A stretch of 64,000 nucleotides of DNA from Ariolimax columbianus (Eukaryota > Mollusca > Gastropoda > Stylommatophora > Arionidae): positions 54,071,615 to 54,135,614 of the forward strand of contig JAVGWX010000002.1 of the NCBI GenBank assembly GCA_036924085.1, given 5' to 3'. The position numbers were made by a program, and so were the translations under genes. Below the pieces are notes generated by a model. It did not search any database and was not told the DNA's origin. It saw only the letters and a program-made list of their open reading frames with translations. Every line of letters starts with the position of its first letter. The stretch's first letter is position 1. Shown piece after piece: positions 1 through 9,908 of this stretch.

Positions 1-2677
1 CATCTTGGTATGATAGTCTCGATTGTCCGTATAATTTGAAGGAAACATAAGTTCTGCATTCTTTACCAGCCCATTATGTCTGTTACCTGCATGTGCTATT
101 ATCAAGCGATGTCCTTTGCCACTTGATGCTAATCTTTTAATCGTTCCATCTGCTGATTGTCGTTCCTTTTCACTTGAGTGGTGAGGATTTATCCAAGTTT
201 ATTCCACATACACAATATCATAACATTGTTTACTCATTTCGTGCACTTCATGTAAATACCTGCTTCTCATGGATACCAGATGCGGCTTCTCACAGATGAA
301 GTTTCCCCTCTACCAAACTTTCTAAAGGTAAAGCCTATGCATCTTACAGTTCTCCACAATGTAGATTTCGGTACATCAATGTCATTGTGTGTTCTCAGAC
401 GAGACTTCAGTTCCGATACATCAATGTCATTGTGTGTTCTCAGACGAGACTTCAGTTCCGATACATCAATGTCATTGTGTGTTCTCAGACGAGAATTCAG
501 TTCCGATACATCAATGTCATTGTGTGTTCTCAGACGAGACTTCAGTTCCGATACATCAATGTCATTGTGTGTTCTCAGACGAGACTTCAGTTCCGATACA
601 TCAATGTCATTGTGTGTTCTCAGACGAGACTTCAGTTCCGATACATCAATGTCATTGTGTGTTCTCAGACGAGACTTCAGTTCCGATACATCAATGTCAT
701 TGTGTGTTCTCAGACGAGACTTCAGTTCCGATACATCAATGTCATTGTGTGTTCTCAGACGAGACTTCAGTTCCGATACATCAATGTCATTGTGTGTTCT
801 CAGACGAGACTTCAGTTCCGATACATCAACGTCATTGTGTGTTCTCAGACGAGACTTCAGTTCCGATACATCAACGTCATTGTGTGTTCTCAGACGAGAC
901 TTCAGTTCCGATACATCAATGTCATTGTGTGTTCTCAGACGAGACTTCAGTTTCGATACATCAACGTCATTGTGTGTTCTCAGACGAGACTTCAGTTCCG
1001 ATACATCAATGTCATTGTGTGTTCTCAGACGAGACTTCAGTTTCGATACATCAACGTCATTGTTTGTTCTCAGACGAGACTTCAGTTCCGATACATCAAT
1101 GTCATTGTGTGTTCTCAGACGAGACTTCAGTTTCGATACATCAACGTCATTGTGTGTTCTCAGACGAGACTTCAGTTCCGATACATCAATGTCATTGTGT
1201 GTTCTCAGACGAGACTTCAGTTCCGATACATCAATGTCATTGTGTGTTCTCAGACGAGACTTCAGTTCCGATACATCAATGTCATTGTGTGTTCTCAGAC
1301 GAGACTTCAGTTCCGATACATCAATGTCATTGTGTGTTCTCAGACGAGACTTCAGTTCCGATACATCAATGTCATTGTGTGTTCTCAGACGAGACTTCAG
1401 TTCCGATACATCAATGTCATTGTGTGTTCTCAGACGAGACTTCAGTTCCGATACATCAATGTCATTGTGTGTTCTCGGACGAGACTTCAGTTCCGATACA
1501 TCAATGTCATTGTGTGTTCTCAGACGAGACTTCAGTTCCGATACATCAATGTCATTGTGTGTTCTCAGACGAGACTTCAGTTCCGATACATCAATGTCAT
1601 TGTGTGTTCTCAGACGAGACTTCAGTTCCGATACATCAATGTCATTGTGTGTTCTCAGACGAGACTTCAGTTCCGATACATCAATGTCATTGTGTGTTCT
1701 CAGACGAGACTTCAGTTCCGATACATCAATGTCATTGTGTGTTCTCAGACGAGACTTCAGTTCCGATACATCAATGTCATTGTGTGTTCTCAGACGAGAC
1801 TTCAGTTCCGATACATCAATGTCATTGTGTGTTCTCAGACGAGACTTCAGTTCCGATACATCAATGTCATTGTGTGTTCTCGGACGAGACTTCAGTTCCG
1901 ATACATCAATGTCATTGTGTGTTCTCAGACGAGACTTCAGTTCCGATACATCAATGTCATTGTGTGTTCTCAGACGAGACTTCAGTTCCGATACATCAAT
2001 GTCATTGTGTGTTCTCAGACGAGACTTCAGTTCCGATACATCAATGTCATTGTGTGTTCTCGGACGAGACTTCAGTTCCGATACATCAATGTCATTGTGT
2101 GTTCTCAGACGAGACTTCAGTTCCGATACATCAATGTCATTGTGTGTTCTCGGACGAGACTTCAGTTCCGATACATCAATGTCATTGTGTGTTCTCGGAC
2201 GAGACTTCAGTTCCGATACATCAATGTCATTGTGTGTTCTCAGACGAGACTTCAGTTCCGATACATCAATGTCATTGTGTGTTCTCAGACGAGACTTCAG
2301 TTCCGATACATCAATGTCATTGTGTGTTCTCAAACGAGACTTCCATTTCCTTAATGTGACTATTTCTTTGGAATAAAACAATCTACAAAACAAATCTCTC
2401 TTCTAATCACATCCTTTTCAAAACTATCTACTATTTTCGTTCTTCCTTGTGTACTAGTCTTAATGAACAACAAACTTCTATAGTCTTGGAACAATCGATC
2501 AAATGACCATTTACTTAAACCCAAAGCGTGAATAGTTTTCTTTTCAGGATTTGAGATAATCTGATACAGTTTACAACACTTAGCTTCTCTACAAAAACAT
2601 TTATACATCTTCAATGTAATTGTATGGAGTGTAAGGAACTTGACTTTCAGACTTATTGTAGTCGTGAACATTAACAA
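1..2677 (-). pseudogene. DDE-superfamily (IS630/Tc1-like) transposase remnant, interrupted by a 45-bp array
   Basis: Read on the minus strand, 2677-2360 encodes a helix-turn-helix-like N-terminal region (NPEKKTIHALGLSKWSFDRL) and a stretch ending RREICFVDCFIPKK. After the 45-bp array the frame resumes with DVPKSTLWRTVRCIGFTFRK, then in another frame RYLHEVHEM, DIVYVE*TW and GKGHRLIIAHAGN. This order matches animal DDE transposases that carry a helix-turn-helix followed by a YLDETWVN block holding the first catalytic Asp, and a GKGxRLIIxHAG block. Here the Asp is Glu (202-204) and the next Glu codon is a TAA stop (199-201), and at least one frameshift lies near 260-290. The copy is therefore dead. 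It runs off the left edge of the window, so the remaining catalytic residues are not seen. Family assignment rests on motif order recalled from known transposases. Confidence 0.75.
372..2341. repeat. 45-bp minisatellite, about 44 copies, inside the transposase
   Basis: A 45-bp unit repeats head to tail with few substitutions. On the minus strand each unit encodes the 15 residues KSRLRTHNDIDVSEL. Because 45 is a multiple of three, the minus frame stays open through the whole array, and several frames on the other strand are open too. The long ORFs over this interval (about 655-708 codons) are by-products of the repeat and not genes. At both edges the unit merges into transposase sequence (TLRKWKSRLRTHND on one side, NDIDVPKSTLW on the other), so the unit came from the transposase itself. 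Between about 930 and 1170 two unit variants alternate (ttccg...caatg and tttcg...caacg), giving a local 90-bp dimer. Confidence 0.95.
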
Positions 2678-2679
2678 TT

Positions 2680-4050
2680 AATTATACTATGCCTTTGCAC
2701 AATACCTATCAACAATTTTAATGCACAGCAAGTCTCATGACAACTGTTCAAAACCATTGAGCTTTGGGTTGAAGCTGGAAAGATTTTGTGAAACACGTGG
2801 AAAATGTTATTTCCAAAAATACTCATTGTTATGAACATCGTTTCAAAAGATAGGTTTCATTAGGAGAGCTGGTTTTTGTATAATAAATCAAGACAGTTGT
2901 ATACTATATATTTGTGGACAAGAAAAAAAATATTCACCATTAGGAAATGGTGATCTGCAGGTTATATGCAAAATTTGAATGTTTGTCCAAAGGGAAGCTG
3001 AGATTTTCAATTTTAAATCGCAGCAATTTTGTGAAATGCACTTTAATTCTCTTTATCCATGCCTTGCCTTCTATAACTGTAAATCAGGTACCCATTTATG
3101 GCTGGGTCAACTGAAACATGCATATCCATATAACCAGCATATCCGTCTTCGGAAGAATTCATATCAACTTGTACCATCTCATCCATATCAACTTGTACCA
3201 TATGATAACCTATTCATCAGACCAATATAACCAGCTATGATTTGTTTGCTGATATTTTAGTTGTTTATTGTCCGTGATGAAGACCTTTAGACTGTAATGC
3301 AGGTTTCATTTCTGTTTTCACCTTAGTACGGTATCTGACCATACCTATAAATGCTTTTTAAATCAATTTAACACACACTAGAAGGATAGAAAGGCAGATG
3401 TATGATTATACTGTTATTGAGGATCATATACCAGAGATTTAACACCATATGAAGGATAGCTGTGGACAGGCTGAAGTGGAGGATGATGGTTGCTGTTCTT
3501 AAAGACACTACCAAGAATAATAGTGACTGATCACTTTGTCAGTCATTTAACGAAGTATCTAATGTGGTTAAAATGTACAAAACATGGGTACTATCCTTTG
3601 TTTCCATGACACAAGCTTCTGAATAAAATATCAGTAGTGTTACTGAACTTGTGTAAAACTGTTCTCAACTTATGACCATAAATCATTCACTTGACATTAA
3701 GTTATTATGTCAAAGCATTTTGTACTCCCAATGCCACGCAAAATTTGCATGCTCAACTTATGTCACTTTATATATGCAAATTTAACTACCTTCTTGAATA
3801 TCAATTAGATGCTGTTTGTCCAGATCAATATGACAGAGCTGCGTTTTGTCATCACAAAGATTAACAGATGGTGTACTTCATACATTCTCACAAACACACA
3901 AAAAGTATTTGCTTCTATGCCTCAACTTTTATTGCTGATAAATTTATATAGCCTTATATATTTGAACCTTATAAAAGTGTGAACATTCATTATAAAAACT
4001 CACCACCTTGCTTTCATAATTTATATACCTATATAAACATAAAGACATAA
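2680..4050. other. AT-rich stretch without recognisable gene
   Basis: No ORF here has gene-like content. A short piece near 3065-3115 (caggtacccatttatggctg) resembles sequence at 20616-20652 and 21522-21550 and may belong to a dispersed repeat. The tandem atatcaacttgtacca at 3163-3200 is a small local duplication. Nothing else was recognised. Confidence 0.5.
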
Positions 4051-4188
4051 AGGTGGTCTTACAGCACTAGCTGCAGGTCAGAAAATGAAGTGTTAGAGAT
4101 AACATTGCACTAAGCCACATTTTGTTTATGAGGTAAGGTGACCATAAGCAATGTACCTATTTACAGCTTGGTTAGACTGAAGCTGAAC

Positions 4189-4385
4189 TTCTGCTCTCAT
4201 GTAACGGTTGCTGAAGGAGAGAGTCATCGTTTGCAGATAACGCAAACCAAATGCCTGATCCGGAAGGAAAGAGCAGCAAGACTACCCTCACCGGCAGCAG
4301 AAGAAATTGTGTGCAAACCATGCAATAGAACATTCCGTGCTCACAATGGACTGATAAGTCACATGAGGTCCAGCAAGCCCAGAGT
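4189..4385 (+). pseudogene. LINE 3' remnant encoding a C-terminal zinc-finger motif
   Basis: The plus-strand frame reads RKERAARLPSPAAEE followed by CKPCNRTFRAHNGLISHMRS. The second block is a C2H2-like finger (C-x2-C...H). Its last His is replaced in the Arg-Ser-Ser that stands where Arg-Thr-His is usual. A basic linker followed by one finger reading GLxSHxR is a common end of LINE ORF2 proteins in invertebrates, so I read this as the tail of a dead LINE. A host zinc-finger gene is less likely because only one finger is present and a TG microsatellite follows directly. Confidence 0.5.
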
Positions 4386-4424
4386 GTGTGTGTGTGTGTG
4401 TGTATGTACATATGTGTGTATGTA
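4386..4424. repeat. TG microsatellite
   Basis: An imperfect run of TG/TGTA dinucleotides directly follows the zinc-finger remnant. Confidence 0.95.
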
Positions 4425-4559
4425 TGTCCCAAAACAATGTTAGTAGCTGCAGAATGTCACTTCTTACAATGGCCAGTCTATTTGGCTGTTATAAGTTTCT
4501 TGGCAGGTGTACAGCACTGTTGACTGCCATTACTTTAATGCCAAAGAGCATTCACAATG

Positions 4560-4665
4560 GGGACAAAACCCTGTGTCTGCTAAACTAGACACGAGGGATT
4601 TGAATCCGGTGTTTTAAGATTGTGAAACATGTTTCACCGCTATGCCACGGTGACTCATGTACATA
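4560..4665 (-). mobile_element. tRNA-derived SINE head (SINE-E)
   Basis: On the minus strand there is a pol III A-box-like TGGCATAGCGG (complement of 4637-4647), then a B-box-like GGATTCAAATCCC (complement of 4595-4607), about 30 bases apart as in a tRNA promoter. The segment downstream of the B box (TTTAGCAGACAC) recurs at 32110-32131 in the same arrangement. The body probably continues leftward to about 4052, because the segment 4052-4150 (ggtggtcttacag, gaagtgttagaga, gaggtaaggtgacc) has similar copies near 20184-20245, 21400-21490 and 41020-41095. Where the body ends is not settled. Confidence 0.6.
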
Positions 4666-4669
4666 TATC

Positions 4670-5185
4670 CCGTCGTCCAACCACCCAGCTGGATGGAAAC
4701 AGTAGAAAAGGTATGGACAACAAAGAAAGTAGCAACAAAAGAGTAGTTTAAAGCTCGTAAGAAACATCCTAGGGATAAAAGCAAGGTTGAAGAGACGAAA
4801 TAACCAATTGTTTCAAGGTCTTAGCCAGGGAATCAAGGAATGAGAAGTGGGACAAGTTCATAACTGGTGTAGGCAATAGAAAAATCCTTCAAAAGTTCTG
4901 GCACATACATTGGAAAAATATCACTCATCCTGTCTCCAATTTGATAGACCTGACTGGGACAATCATAAAAACTGATGAAGTGAAAAGACACAAGTTTCTT
5001 AAACGATGTGTTGTTTAGACAGATAAAGGTGATAGAGACGTCTGACGGGTTATTCTTGGCATAACCATCAGAAATTCGCCTTATATCGAAATTATAACTG
5101 GAGTTAAAGTGGAACATGCTCTTAAAAAATATATTCTCTTCCCTTCAATGCTCTTAGTAACAACAAGAGCACTGCCTCAATGTCT
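4670..5185. other. No recognisable gene
   Basis: A 94-codon minus frame at 4833-5117 has no recognised similarity or domain. The stretch borders the LINE-B remnant and may contain its more decayed upstream part. Confidence 0.4.
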
Positions 5186-5189
5186 GATG

Positions 5190-6805
5190 GAGCAAAGCAT
5201 GGTGACATTAAGCAACTAGATAAAGCATTCATTAAGTGGTGGAGGATTTCAACAGTATATTAAATTCCCCAGTGTACAAGGACTGGCTCCACAGCTACCT
5301 CTGTCCACTTCATAAACCTGACAAGGACCCCACGATGTTAAGAGTAGCAATATAGTAATCAGTATCAATAATGTCTATGGCAAATAATTCAAGAAAATAC
5401 ACATCTGAGCGCATCCTGCCTGACAACCTGGGTAGTTGCAGACCAATGAAGAAGACCTGGTGCAATGCTGAGATATTTTCTTGTGATGCATATGAAAGTT
5501 TTCAGTTCATACAAGAAACAGTCACTGTGGTCCTTGATCTGTAAGATACTTATGACCGTGTGGACTATGGAGTATTGATGCCCTGTTTGAGAGAATAAGT
5601 AATCAATACATGGCTGGTGAGCTGGATAGCAAATGCTCTCAAGGAAAGAACAATTGCATTCTGCTTGGGAACACATGGACATCCACGTCTAGATGAGGGT
5701 TCACCCTCTCAGCTGTACTGTTTAACATCTATACAAAAAGAGCCGCCAAGGTTTAAATTACAGACCCAGGGTGCATGTTGTGCTTGCATATGATATCCTT
5801 AGATACAGGACTGGTTCTGATAGGCATGAAATGGTCAAGGATATATGAGACTTTATAGACAATCTCACTGTAGTGTGGAGGAGTCAAACTCCCAGATCAA
5901 TCCTGACAAGGCCGTTGAGATGTATGGCTCCTTGAACAACTCAATAGTTAAGGCTGACCTTCCGGACATAACCTTTAATGATGTATTATTGAGACGCAAG
6001 ATAACTTGAAATTATCTGAGAGTGGTCTTTGATCCCAGCCTGTCTTATAAGTAACATGTTGATTAAATCATACAAAGATGCAAGCCTTGGTCTGGCAGCA
6101 ATCATTAAGACTATTGCTGCCAACCTGGAGCAGTAACAGATTCGCATTATATACAATCAGTTGGTTTTGTGGGGACGGCATGGCCTAGTAGTTAAGTGGC
6201 ACGGCTCACAATCAGAAGGTGCTGGGTTTGATCCCCATCACAGCACTGGCCGTTACCCCGGGGAAGCAAACCCTTAGAAAATGCAGGAGGAAGCAGACCC
6301 TTACATAAAATCCATGCTAAAGTCGGATGCACTGGGACGACAGGCGCAAAAATAAAAACCACAGTGCAATGCACACCGCCTGGGGATTAGACAAATAGGT
6401 GAATGCAAAAAAAAAAAAATTGCAACGCATCCCGAATGAAGGAATATGACTGGTCTTTGGTTAGCATGGGCAGAGAGAACGATTGGTCAGATGACCACAG
6501 TAGAGACCATAAACACAGGAGAAGAATAGATTAACACTAGAAATAAAATGACAAACTACCACTGAATCATTATCACACTGGGGAAAGAATGCAAAGACTG
6601 GAGCAGGGGTAAAGCAGACCTTGAGGTTACACAACTAGTAAGTGAAAATGTCCAGGATTCTGATGATGTCCTATATACCAATGCATCTATGCTGCACAAT
6701 CTATGCTTCACAATAGAAAAGTCACCTGAGGCTTCTCTGCTAAAACCTGAAGCAGTCTGGTACATACTTGACAACAACTTCCAGAATGAGAATGGAAATT
6801 GAGGG
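5190..6805 (+). pseudogene. Decayed LINE-B copy (reverse transcriptase to RNase H)
   Basis: Scattered plus-strand frames give a weak RT series: VTVVLDL*DTYDRVDYGVLM (RT motif A region, with Asp and a stop), WIANALKERTIA, QINPDKAVEMYGSLNN, VVFDPSLSYK, and after the SINE insertion PNEGI*LVFG. Near 6672-6690 LYTNAS stands where a LINE RNase H would have YTDGS. The same order appears in the better copy at 8975-9905 (VAVALDLEDAYNRVD, TFADDILTYR, RSLSYNCHVDHIVQRC, QNESM). The many stops and frameshifts show an old copy. It hosts the SINE-A at 6171-6419 and is bounded by a CAA element at 6808. Confidence 0.7.
6171..6419 (+). mobile_element. tRNA-derived SINE (SINE-A), nested in LINE-B
   Basis: The element starts ggggacggcatgg and holds an A-box-like tggcctagtag (6181-6191) and a B-box-like GGTTTGATCCC (6225-6235). 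The non-tRNA body includes ccccggggaagcaaaccctt and aggaggaagcagaccctta, and it ends in a 13-base A run (6407-6419). A second copy with the same start, body and A-rich tail lies at 20798-21350. It interrupts LINE-B between the RT C-terminal part and the PNEG block. A clean target duplication was not identified for this copy. Confidence 0.85.
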
Positions 6806-6807
6806 AG

Positions 6808-7045
6808 TTGTTGTTTCGAATGGCCACAATGAGTAGGTTTACTCTTTTGTGTGCCCTGAAAAGGACGTTAAGTGGCAGGTTGCAGTAGCTTTCCTCATAT
6901 CCCAAGAATGCTGAGAAAAGTGGACCGAGATCCTCCAGCGGTTGCACTATGCTTGGCTTCATCTACGGGGATCACGTAGATAACTCACCCTATTAGCCCG
7001 GCTGCAATGAAAACAGCCCGTTTTCAGGGAGGGCTACTAGGAAGC
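6808..7045 (-). mobile_element. CAA element, 5'-incomplete copy
   Basis: The left end reads gttgttgtttcg, which is a CAA-rich tail on the minus strand. The body (ccacaatgagta, ccctgaaaaggacgttaagtg, tgcactatgcttggcttcat, aacagcccgttttca) matches the complements of copies at 30217-30552, 37448-37783 and 40617-40978. It lacks the start segment seen in the fuller copies. Confidence 0.75.
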
Positions 7046-7202
7046 CAAGGTGGGGGTCTTAACTTAATATTTTTATACTAATCTTGGCCATGCTGGAGTT
7101 TGCAGGAATGGAAGAACTGACATCCTGGCCTCAGGGGAACCTGCAATGTGGACATTAGCAATTAATAGAGGAGCCATTTTGAAGTTGATTAACTGCCATC
7201 TT

Positions 7203-7625
7203 TTGAATCTTCCTCTTCTTTGTACGCTGTCAGACGTCAACTTGAATTTGTTCAAAGAAAGCAGCGGTCATCCTGAGGCTCTCGTCACTACCATGAAGCT
7301 TGTCTAGTGTTGGCACTGTGCTTTGTTTGGTCCTCGTATGTCAGGCAATTTTGCAGCAGATGTTCAGGAGTTATTTTCCTAGTACCTAAGGTGCACTTGT
7401 TAGTAGCACCTATCTTCAGTTTATTGAATAGATAGTACCTCAGTCTGTTGTGGCATGCGTGGAGTCTGAAGACCACCACCTGCTCTCTTCTGTTCAACTG
7501 GTAATAAACATCATTTTTTGTGTAGCCAGTATGCTCTGTTTCCCATTTGTCCATATATCTGGCCCTAATAAACCTTTTGGACTCTGTGTACGTTACACTT
7601 GAATCTGGTACCTTTTGAATGAATA
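7203..7625 (-). pseudogene. 5'-truncated LINE-A copy
   Basis: The minus strand encodes the C-terminal part of the LINE-A protein: VTYTESKRFIRARYMDKWET, VYYQLNRREQVVVFRL, RLRYYLFNKLKIGA, and a degenerate zinc-knuckle-like ITPEHLLQNCLTYEDQ. These match residues of the open LINE-A frame at 9916-11811. The 3' end (near 7203) reads into a degenerate GAA-type tail. The cysteine pair of the knuckle is partly lost (ATNKCTLGTRK) and frameshifts occur near its end. Confidence 0.85.
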
Positions 7626-7659
7626 CATTGCAGTCGACAAAATAGCAATGCACAGATTG

Positions 7660-8960
7660 AAAGAGAAATCATTTGTGGATCCAGCAGGGATGGGTGCTTG
7701 AGAGGATGGAGCAAGAGTGTGTACAACCAGCGAGCTACAGGAACCACCAATATCTACACTCTTCGCAATTTGTTGAGAGGGACTGAGCACCTATGGGGCA
7801 GCCGAGAGTGCAATGACATTGAATCTTAACAGAACAGAACCTTGTGTGTATTTGGTCATCTCCCATCTATCTCAACCAGTCTTGTATGTGAGGATGTCAT
7901 GTTAATATTCTGCCTAACCCTTGAGTTTGAATTGTGGCTACTAAATAAATAGTGCAAGTCACAGCAGAGAACCTTGTAGCACTAGTAACAGTCCATGATC
8001 TGAAGAGTAATAATGGAATTGCTCTTTCGTTCATGACAGCGGCTATCCTGCTCACCAATCAGGTGTTGATTTTACATTAAACATTAGTTTATAAAAACAT
8101 CAAGGTCCTAAGTCCACTCTGTTCATATGAATCATTCATGATTCAGTGAGGCTCTCACTGAGGGTCACAGCAACTCATCTGTTTCTTACTTCGATTGGAA
8201 GCCATACTAACTATACTACTAGTACTACTACTACTTTTACTAGTTTAACTAACTGAGTTAGTAGTGCAGTAATAAACAAATAAATACCGTTAACCGGTAT
8301 AGGTTCTTATTCAAAACTTATTTCATTTAAAGTGGCTAATAGTAATTTATAGTCTCAAGTAACACAGACAGACTTATTCAGTAAATTAAGTACTAATTCA
8401 ATTTATAAGACATTTTAAAACTATTTATTTAGTAGTAAAATTATCTAATAAATTTATTTTTAGTAATAGTACTAAATAGTATTTAGGCAGTGAGTAGTCA
8501 GTAGTGCACAGCACTGTGAGACGTCTTCGTGCGCTTTTTTTCTCAAGAAAGTTCTGCAAAAGTTTAATTGTGTGTTTTGTTACCGTTTCTGCGCTGCTAG
8601 ACGTCTGCACATCCCCTTGAGGTCCACCCAAAACCTTGCGAAAATAGTCCATTGAAATATCCTTAGCCTGCTATTTCTGAGTATTTGTTGTAGTCGTGTC
8701 GTCCGGAAGTTCCGGGCGCACATGAACAGTACATGCGCACGCAACAAGTTGAGTTACCATCATGATCAGTGGTTCCTAAACTATTGTCCGCAGATGCCCA
8801 GCTGCTGTCCGCGATGCAAAAATAAATAGATGTGCTGCCGATAAAATATTAGTATAGTTTAATACCATGGTCTGATACTCTCCTCTTTCCGTGGTAGTGT
8901 AAAGATTTTTAGACACTTCAGTCCTATCTCCCCACTAGCACAAGCTTGATTCAGTTGTTT
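7660..8960. other. Unassigned stretch, no convincing gene
   Basis: A 75-codon minus frame at 8652-8425 (MDYFRKVLGGPQGDVQTSSS) has no recognised domain. A perfect 12-bp inverted repeat, ccggaagttccgg less its central base, lies at about 8702-8714. The run cagtggttcctaaact at 8766 resembles the start of some hAT transposon ends, but no matching opposite end was found. The rest is AT-rich with TA/CTA-like simple sequence near 8210-8240. Confidence 0.4.
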
Positions 8961-8974
8961 TGTCGTTCCCATCC

Positions 8975-9908
8975 AGTTAGAGCAAGAGACAGTCGCGGTG
9001 GCACTCGACCTGGAAGACGCTTACAACCGTGTCGATTTTTTTACTTTAATTACATGTCTGAGGCAGTGTGGTTTAAACCTGTGACTGGTTAGTTGGATAT
9101 CAGCTGCTTTGATGGAAATAACAGTTGCACAACGCATGGGATCGTGGGCATCAGAACCGAATCGAATATGTCATGGACTGCCTCAAGGGTCTCTACTTTC
9201 ACCGGAGCTGTTCAATCTCTACACAGTAAAAGTGGCCAATAATCAACCCACAGGGACAGGGCGAACGTTGACATTTGCCGATGACATCCTAACGTACAGG
9301 ACTGACTCAGACAGGCAAAAGTTGGCCAAGGACATCCAGGAAATCTTGCAAGCAATCTCACAGTGGTGTGGCGACTCAAGCTCCAGGATCAATCATAATA
9401 AGACATGAGGTGCTCTTTGAATAATTCCATAGTAAAGGATGAACTCCCAGGATCACATTTGATGGTTGCTCCATTGACAGGTTGAAATACCTCGGGGTGA
9501 CATTTGATCGCAGTCTCTCCTATAATTGCCATGTTGACCATATCGTACAAAGATGTAAGCGAGGGTTAGGAGCACTCAAGACCATGCTGCTGATAACTTG
9601 GAAAAATGCCCCCTGTTCATCCTATTTGGTTAGAACGTGTTGTCTGTTATCGATTAGGGACTGGATATCCTCACACTACCAAGAATACAGTGTAAAAAGT
9701 TGGACCTCATCCAGAATGAAAGTATGTGACTGGTACTGGGCTGCAATAGAGATACCCCGATTGTGATGATAGGTGCATGTTGGGATTGTTTTCGGTGACA
9801 TCCAGACATAAACTGGCACAAGCCAAAGCCTATATTCGTGCAACCACAGACATGCGACTACCTCTGAACAGTAGTATCTCAGACAAAAAGGGATCAAGAA
9901 TCCAGAGA
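8975..9908 (+). pseudogene. LINE-B reverse transcriptase fragment
   Basis: Frames on the plus strand give the core of a non-LTR reverse transcriptase: VAVALDLEDAYNRVD (motif A Asp), then GLPQGSLLSPELFNLYTV, then TFADDILTYRTDSD (the FADD catalytic pair, near 9275) in the 9109-9408 frame. These are followed by MKYLGVTFDRSLSYNCHVDH (9482 on) and SRHKLAQAKAYIRATTDMRL near 9808-9855. Stops and shifts separate the blocks. The order equals that of the older copy at 5190-6805. It is cut at about 9908 by the start of the LINE-A copy. Confidence 0.85.

Noticed and set aside
280..2376. Long plus-strand ORFs of about 655-698 codons
   Set aside because: They are shadows of the 45-bp array; the repeat is open in several frames and the biological frame is the minus-strand transposase.
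6181..6235. Free-standing tRNA gene
   Set aside because: A and B boxes are present, but the body continues into a non-tRNA region with an A tail and is repeated at 20798; it is a SINE.
7565..7790. Minus ORFs of 61 and 65 codons
   Set aside because: No domain, overlapping frames, and partly shadow of the LINE-A remnant.
8766..8870. hAT-type transposon end (cagtggttcctaaact)
   Set aside because: No matching inverted end or hAT transposase was found nearby, and the 75-codon minus frame at 8425-8652 points the wrong way for it.
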